DNA from: Rhodomicrobium sp. R_RK_3
GTDB lineage: Bacteria > Pseudomonadota > Alphaproteobacteria > Rhizobiales > Rhodomicrobiaceae
Assembly (NCBI RefSeq): GCF_002198715.1
Contig: NZ_MWLK01000032.1
Span: 62,001-126,000 of the forward strand
Length of the DNA stretch: 64,000 nucleotides
Direction of reading: 5' to 3'
Positions 60,774-64,000 of this stretch are shown piece by piece. Made by a program: the position numbers and the translations under genes. The notes under the pieces are model-generated. The model saw nothing but the letters and a program-made list of their open reading frames with translations, was not told the origin of the DNA and ran no database searches. The stretch's first letter is position 1. Each line of letters opens with the position of its first letter.

Positions 60774-62293
60774 TATTTCTCCTCCGCGGCGGCGAGCTGG
60801 GGCGGCATCGCGGCCGCCAGATCCTGCTTATAGTCCGCGATCAGCTTGTCGACCGCAACGGCGGTCACGTCCATTACCGGCTTGGGATAGATGCCGAAAA
60901 GCAGCGTCAGCAACACGAGCGGCGCCAAGACGGCGATCTCGCGCGCATCGAGATCGAGGATGCCGGCAAGGCTCGGCTTGTCCAGCTTGCCGAAGATCAC
61001 CCGGCGATAAAGCCAGAGCGCATAGACTGCCGACAGGATCACGCCGCTGGTCGCGAACAGCGCCACCCAGGTGTTGATGCGGAACGCGCCCGTCAGCGAG
61101 AGGAACTCGCCGATGAAGCCGCTGGTGCCTGGCAGGCCGACATTGGCCATGGTGAACACCATGAAGCAGGCGGCATAGAGCGGCATCCGGTCGGCAAGGC
61201 CGCCATAGGCGGAAATCTCGCGCGTGTGCATGCGGTCGTAGATGACGCCGACGCAGAGGAACAGAGCCGCCGAGACGATGCCGTGGCTGAGCATCTGGAA
61301 GATGCCGCCCTGCACGCCCTGCGCCGTCAGCGTGAAGACGCCGAGCGTGACGAAGCCCATATGGGCGACGGAGGAATAGGCGATCAGCTTCTTGATGTCT
61401 TCCTGCGCGAAGGCGACCATCGACGTGTAGATGATGGCGACGACGCTCAGCACATAGACGAGCGGCGCGAGGTCCGCCGAGGCGAGCGGGAACATCGGGA
61501 TCGAGAAGCGCAGGAAGCCGTAGCCGCCCATTTTCAGCAGCACACCGGCCAGGATGACGGAGCCGGCGGTCGGGGCTTCAACATGGGCGTCCGGCAGCCA
61601 GGTGTGAACCGGCCACATCGGCATCTTCACCGCGAAGGAGGCAAAGAACGCGACCCACAGCCAGGTCTGCATCTTCGGCGGGAAGTCGAAGGCGAGCAGC
61701 GTCGGGATGTCGGTGGTGCCAGCCTGCCAGTACATCGCCATGATGGCGAGCAGCATCAAGACCGAGCCGAGCAGCGTGTAGAGGAAGAATTTAAACGAGG
61801 CGTAGACGCGCCGCTTGCCGCCCCAGACGCCGATGATCAGGAACATCGGGATCAGGCCGCCTTCGAAGAACAGGTAGAACACGATCAGGTCCAGCGCGCA
61901 GAAGACGCCAATCATCAGCGTCTCCAGCACCAGGAAGGCGATCATATATTCCTTCACCCGGCTCTCGACCGACTGCCAGCTCGCCAGGATGCAGAGCGGC
62001 ATCAGGAAGGTGGTCAGGATCACGAACAGCATCGAAATGCCGTCGACGCCGAGGTGGTAGGTGATGGTGCCGCCGATCCAGTCGCGCTTTTCGACGAACT
62101 GGAAGGCCGCCGTGGAGGCGTCGAAATCGCGCCAGATCAGCAGCGAAACGACGAAGGTGACGATGGTCGTCCACAGCGCGATATAGCGGGCGTTGCGGAT
62201 GGCGGCGCCGTCATCGCCGCGCAGCACGAGGATGAAGAACGCGCCCACCAGGGGCAGGAAAATGATGGTCGAAAGGATCGGCCAGCCGGTCAT
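60773..62293 (-). CDS. nuoM: NADH-quinone oxidoreductase subunit M
   Basis: A 506-residue inner-membrane antiporter-like subunit of complex [21 protein letters not shown] and the next residues [17 protein letters not shown] form the conserved proton-channel region with the key Lys, and helix 5 contains [20 protein letters not shown] with the conserved Glu. The ATG at 62293 is 4 bases after the nuoL stop; a longer frame exists but begins inside nuoL. Confidence 0.96.
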   Translation of the reverse strand: MTGWPILSTIIFLPLVGAFFILVLRGDDGAAIRNARYIALWTTIVTFVVSLLIWRDFDASTAAFQFVEKRDWIGGTITYHLGVDGISMLFVILTTFLMPLCILASWQSVESRVKEYMIAFLVLETLMIGVFCALDLIVFYLFFEGGLIPMFLIIGVWGGKRRVYASFKFFLYTLLGSVLMLLAIMAMYWQAGTTDIPTLLAFDFPPKMQTWLWVAFFASFAVKMPMWPVHTWLPDAHVEAPTAGSVILAGVLLKMGGYGFLRFSIPMFPLASADLAPLVYVLSVVAIIYTSMVAFAQEDIKKLIAYSSVAHMGFVTLGVFTLTAQGVQGGIFQMLSHGIVSAALFLCVGVIYDRMHTREISAYGGLADRMPLYAACFMVFTMANVGLPGTSGFIGEFLSLTGAFRINTWVALFATSGVILSAVYALWLYRRVIFGKLDKPSLAGILDLDAREIAVLAPLVLLTLLFGIYPKPVMDVTAVAVDKLIADYKQDLAAAMPPQLAAAEEK

Positions 62294-62297
62294 GGGA

Positions 62298-64000
62298 CTA
62301 ATAGCCTTTCCAGAACTGCGCCCAGTAGACATAGGCGAAATAGGACACGATCAGCGCGATCCCGATCAGCATCACGAAAGCGTAGTGATAGACGAAGCCG
62401 GTTTGCAGCCGCACGACGCGATTGGTCACATCGATGACGCGGGCGGAGATGCCGTCCGGGCCGAGCCCGTCGATGATGCGGCCATCGCCGATCTTCCAGA
62501 GCTGGCGGGAGAGCCAGATATAGGGGCGGACGAAGATCAGGTCGTAGAGCTCGTCGATATACCACTTATTATAGAGGAAGGCGTGGATCGGCTTGAACGT
62601 CTTGATCAGAACCGCCGGGGTTGAGGGCACCGCGATATAGGAGAACCAGGCAACGACGAAGCCGGCGACCATCATCACGGTCGGGCTCCACACCACCCAG
62701 GCCGGGCTGTGATGCGCGTGTTCCAGAATGTGGTTGTCGGGGCCGGTGAACAGCGCGCCGCGCCAGAAATGGGCATAATCCTCGCCGACGAAATAATCCT
62801 TGCCGAGATAGCCCGCGAACAGCGCGCCCGCCGCCAAGACGAACAGCGGCACCAGCATCACCCAGGGCGATTCATGCGGGTGGACATGGTGCTCGTCATA
62901 GCGGGGCTTGCCGAAGAAGGCCATGAAGATCAGCCGCCAGGAATAGGCGCTGGTCAGGAAGGCCGCCGCCAACAGCAGCCAGAACGCCCAATTGGCGACT
63001 TCGGTCTCCCGCGCATAGGCAACCTCGATGATGGTGTCCTTGGAGAAATAGCCCGCCGTGAACGGGAAGCCCGTCAGCGCCAGCGTGCCGATCACCATCA
63101 GCGCGAAGGTCAGCGGGATGCTTTTGCGAAGCCCGCCCATATTGCGCAAATCCTGCTCGTCATGCAGCGCGTGGATCACCGAGCCGGCGCCGAGGAACAG
63201 CAGCGCCTTGAAGAAGGCGTGGGTGAAGAGGTGGAACATGCCGGCCGAATAGGCGCCGACGCCCATGGCGACGAACATGTAGCCGAGCTGCGAGCAGGTC
63301 GAATAGGCGATGACGCGCTTGATGTCGTTCTGGGCGATGCCGACCGTTGCGGCAAAGATCGCGGTCAGCGCGCCGATGCCGGTGACGACTTGCAGCGCGA
63401 CCGGGGCGAGTTCGAACAGCGGCGACAGTCGCGCCACCATGAACACGCCCGCCGTCACCATGGTGGCGGCGTGGATCAGGGCGGAGACCGGGGTCGGGCC
63501 TTCCATGGCGTCGGGCAGCCAGGTGTGCAGCAGGAACTGCGCCGACTTGCCCATCGCGCCGACGAAAAGCAGCAGGCACAGCGTGGTCAGCGTGTCGAGC
63601 TGATAGCCGAGGAACTCCATGGTCTTGCCGACATGGTCGGGCGCGGAGGCAAAGATCGCATCGAACGAGATCGTGCCGAAGACCGTGAAGACGCCGAAAA
63701 TGCCGAGCGCAAAGCCGAAATCGCCGACGCGGTTGACCACGAAGGCCTTGATCGCCGCCGCGTTGGCGGAGGGCTTGTGATACCAGAAGCCGATCAGCAG
63801 GTATGAAGCGAGGCCCACGCCCTCCCAGCCCATGAAGAGCTGGAGGAGATTGTCGGCGGTCACCAGCATCAGCATAGCGAAGGTGAACAGCGACAAATAG
63901 GCGAAGAAGCGCGGCTGGCTGTCGTCATGCGACATGTAGCCGATGGAGTAGATGTGGACGAGCGCCGAGACGGTGTTCACGACGACCAGCATCACCGCGG
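62298..64000 (-). CDS. nuoL: NADH-quinone oxidoreductase subunit L, N-terminus cut by the window edge
   Basis: The last 567 residues of NuoL; the frame is open to base 64000, so the start (roughly the first 100 residues) lies outside. Visible landmarks are [20 protein letters not shown] (helix 5 Glu), [40 protein letters not shown] and the long C-terminal part containing the lateral helix. First of nuoL-M-N-birA-rnj-mce in this window; upstream should be nuoK. Confidence 0.96.
   Translation of the reverse strand, partial: AVMLVVVNTVSALVHIYSIGYMSHDDSQPRFFAYLSLFTFAMLMLVTADNLLQLFMGWEGVGLASYLLIGFWYHKPSANAAAIKAFVVNRVGDFGFALGIFGVFTVFGTISFDAIFASAPDHVGKTMEFLGYQLDTLTTLCLLLFVGAMGKSAQFLLHTWLPDAMEGPTPVSALIHAATMVTAGVFMVARLSPLFELAPVALQVVTGIGALTAIFAATVGIAQNDIKRVIAYSTCSQLGYMFVAMGVGAYSAGMFHLFTHAFFKALLFLGAGSVIHALHDEQDLRNMGGLRKSIPLTFALMVIGTLALTGFPFTAGYFSKDTIIEVAYARETEVANWAFWLLLAAAFLTSAYSWRLIFMAFFGKPRYDEHHVHPHESPWVMLVPLFVLAAGALFAGYLGKDYFVGEDYAHFWRGALFTGPDNHILEHAHHSPAWVVWSPTVMMVAGFVVAWFSYIAVPSTPAVLIKTFKPIHAFLYNKWYIDELYDLIFVRPYIWLSRQLWKIGDGRIIDGLGPDGISARVIDVTNRVVRLQTGFVYHYAFVMLIGIALIVSYFAYVYWAQFWKGY

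Overview
The window looks like a chromosomal segment of a GC-rich alphaproteobacterium, most likely of the order Hyphomicrobiales (Rhizobiales). This is inferred from gene order, not from a database search. The block nuoL-nuoM-nuoN-birA-rnj-mce-DUF1467 (55.8-64.0 kb, minus strand) and the block acyltransferase-miaB-phoH-ybeY-corC (19.2-24.1 kb, minus strand) are arrangements typical of that group. An NAD-dependent formate dehydrogenase (fdsA end and fdsD) opens the window.

Layout. 0-6.8 kb: the end of the fds operon, two divergent orphan CheY-like regulators, two flavin monooxygenases and a heme oxygenase. 7-19.2 kb: mixed metabolism and envelope genes, namely an OmpA-family protein with a long Q/R/G/D-rich linker, an SDR plus DUF1330 pair, moaE and moaB, thiD, a serine hydrolase, a YoaK-like membrane protein, a NUDIX hydrolase, a beta-barrel outer-membrane protein, a TonB-family protein, a lipoprotein and an LprI-like protein. 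19.2-24.1 kb: the conserved RNA-processing and envelope operon. 24.6-27.7 kb: a tandem pair of FadL/OmpP1 porins, each with its own hairpin terminator. 27.9-32.3 kb: kdpE/kdpD without kdpFABC next to them, and a GntR regulator. 32.7-38.3 kb: a type I secretion ATPase and adaptor followed by an 842-residue serralysin-like metalloprotease whose RTX part is four tandem modules of exactly 97 residues. 38.4-39.3 kb: an AraC regulator. 39.6-45.6 kb: a plus-strand operon joining a Tat-exported xanthine-oxidase-family molybdoenzyme (iorA/iorB-like) to soxX, soxY, soxZ, soxA and a flavocytochrome c sulfide dehydrogenase flavoprotein, without soxB or soxCD in the window. 46-53.7 kb: a membrane protein, an isomerase and SDR pair, and a full branched-chain-amino-acid-type ABC transporter (livKHMGF). 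53.8-55.6 kb: a BrnT-like toxin gene that appears frameshifted, its HTH partner and an M20 peptidase. 55.8-64 kb: the nuo-birA-rnj-mce block, with nuoL cut by the window edge.

Three families of short palindromic intergenic repeats (called A, B and C here) are scattered through the window, mostly at 3' ends of genes. Family A has five copies, four of them between convergent genes.

The most interesting candidate for an unusual system is the iorAB-soxXYZA-fccB operon. The molybdoenzyme stop codon overlaps the soxX start, and the SoxY carrier has a non-canonical C-terminal arm. I saw no CRISPR array, insertion sequence, tRNA or rRNA.
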